Source: Lachnospiraceae bacterium
GTDB taxonomy: Bacteria; Bacillota; Clostridia; Lachnospirales; Lachnospiraceae
DNA length: 35,199 bases
NCBI GenBank assembly: GCA_024698145.1
Contig: JAILRO010000056.1
Coordinates: 1-35,199, forward strand
Direction of reading: 5' to 3'
Shown piece after piece: positions 34,728-35,199 of this stretch. The translations under genes and the position numbers were made by a program. A model generated the notes under the pieces. The model was given only the letters and a program-made list of their open reading frames with translations, ran no database searches and was not told the DNA's origin. Numbering within the stretch: position 1 is the stretch's first letter; every line of letters begins with the position of its first letter.

Positions 34728-35199
34728 AAATTGCTGTTTAATGCACTTTTATTCCTAACAAACGCGTATAGATTATCTGATGTATGAATATCCTGTTTCC
34801 AGGTGAAACGTACTAAGAGGTTGTAGGTATGCCGACTACACTTTCTTATAATACGCGACCGGCTATGGATTCGACATCCTGTCTCAGCATGCCTTGCCTG
34901 ACATCCATGTCAGGCATTCGCTTAGGTACTAACGGCATACCAACAACCTCTAAGTACCTTTCAGATGTCACAGGATATTGCACACACAGATAATCTCACG
35001 CTGTTTCTTCATGTAGGAAATTGCATCCAATCAGCTGATGTGAGCCGAAGGCGAGTCGCGTGCCGCCCTCTATGTTGTACATGCGAAACTTCAAACCGTA
35101 TATCAGGCGTCGAATTATGTTGCAGTATCCATAAGCAGGTCCTCTTTGACCGCCGGTACTTAGTGAGTACGTAGTACGAACTTAGTACCGTTGCGCTCA
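34728..35199 (+). repeat. 5' part of structured TIR repeat (copy B)
   Basis: Left-hand ~472 nt of the same element as copy A, in the same orientation, cut by the window end. The terminus AAATTGCTGTTTA matches copy A. The nested helices are kept with different bases: AGATTA/TAATCT, CGTACT/AAGTAC, GAGGTTGT/ACAACCTC, plus the unchanged TGCCTGACAT/ATGTCAGGCA stem. Joined to 88-185 it would give a full element of about 570 bp. The ORFs seen in copy A are stopped early here, so it is not protein coding. Confidence 0.88.
35113..35199. repeat. Exact direct repeat of window start (1-87)
   Basis: Identical to bases 1-87. It lies in the second structural domain of repeat copy B and ends exactly at the last base of the window. 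Confidence 0.95.

Noticed and set aside
35050-35080. T-box-like string on the minus strand (AGGGCGGCACGCG) upstream of gltX
   Set aside because: It is one base short of the T-box consensus, lies about 340 nt from the gltX start and has no terminator/antiterminator next to it. It recurs in copy A (about 14657-14677), where it is downstream of panB rather than in a leader.
34965-35174. 69-codon ORF inside repeat copy B
   Set aside because: A one-base indel shifts and stops the frame in copy A.
1-35199. Complete circular plasmid or phage suggested by identical ends
   Set aside because: The shared 87 bases lie inside an interspersed repeat, and the content is a chromosomal origin region with essential genes. 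There are no plasmid replication or phage genes.
1-35199. CRISPR arrays, tRNA or rRNA genes, integrases or transposases
   Set aside because: I saw no regularly spaced short repeats, no tRNA-like cloverleaf with a TTCGA arm in the gaps and no recombinase motifs in any reading frame.

Overview
The window is the replication-origin region of a low-G+C Bacillota chromosome. The gene order rnpA–rpmH / dnaA–dnaN–S4 protein–recF–gyrB–gyrA, AT-rich codon use, strong Gram-positive Shine-Dalgarno sites and the kinase/PAS repertoire point to class Clostridia, most likely Lachnospiraceae. The family-level call is an inference, not a database result.

Layout. (1) 1-185 is the 3' part of a structured repeat. 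It is followed on the minus strand by rnpA and rpmH (191-767), with a terminator between them. (2) oriC is bipartite: DnaA boxes and promoters at 768-1264, and more boxes, AT-rich DNA and a DnaA-trio-like run at 2633-2936, flanking dnaA. (3) A long rightward run covers dnaN to gyrA, then a double-receiver protein, a PocR-type hybrid histidine kinase and a fumarase alpha subunit (2937-14335). (4) A complete ~575-bp structured repeat fills the whole gap between the convergent fumarase and panB genes (14333-14907). (5) Leftward genes follow: panB with a DUF2520 Rossmann protein, a HAD phosphatase broken by an in-frame stop, a solitary adenine methylase, and a five-gene envelope operon (small helical protein, YhfC-like membrane protein, three-TM protein with a large external domain, two DUF4230 proteins). 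(6) A divergent intracellular-type subtilase overlaps tail-to-tail with a 1160-aa hybrid kinase. Upstream of that kinase is a 948-aa paralogue whose phospho-accepting His is replaced. (7) D-lactate dehydrogenase, a UvrD-type helicase and gltX complete the leftward genes, and the window ends inside another repeat copy.

The most interesting object is the repeat family. It is ~570 bp long with imperfect terminal inverted repeats and no conserved ORF. Long nested helices are kept by compensatory base changes between copies, which suggests a structured non-coding RNA or a structured non-autonomous mobile element. Its ends supply the stop codons of both fumA and panB.

The first and last 87 bases of the window are identical. 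This looks like an assembly break inside this repeat, not a circular 35-kb replicon, because the window carries essential chromosomal genes. Two signalling systems (PocR kinase plus double receiver; tandem triple-PAS-like kinases) and the DUF4230 operon are the other accessory features worth attention.
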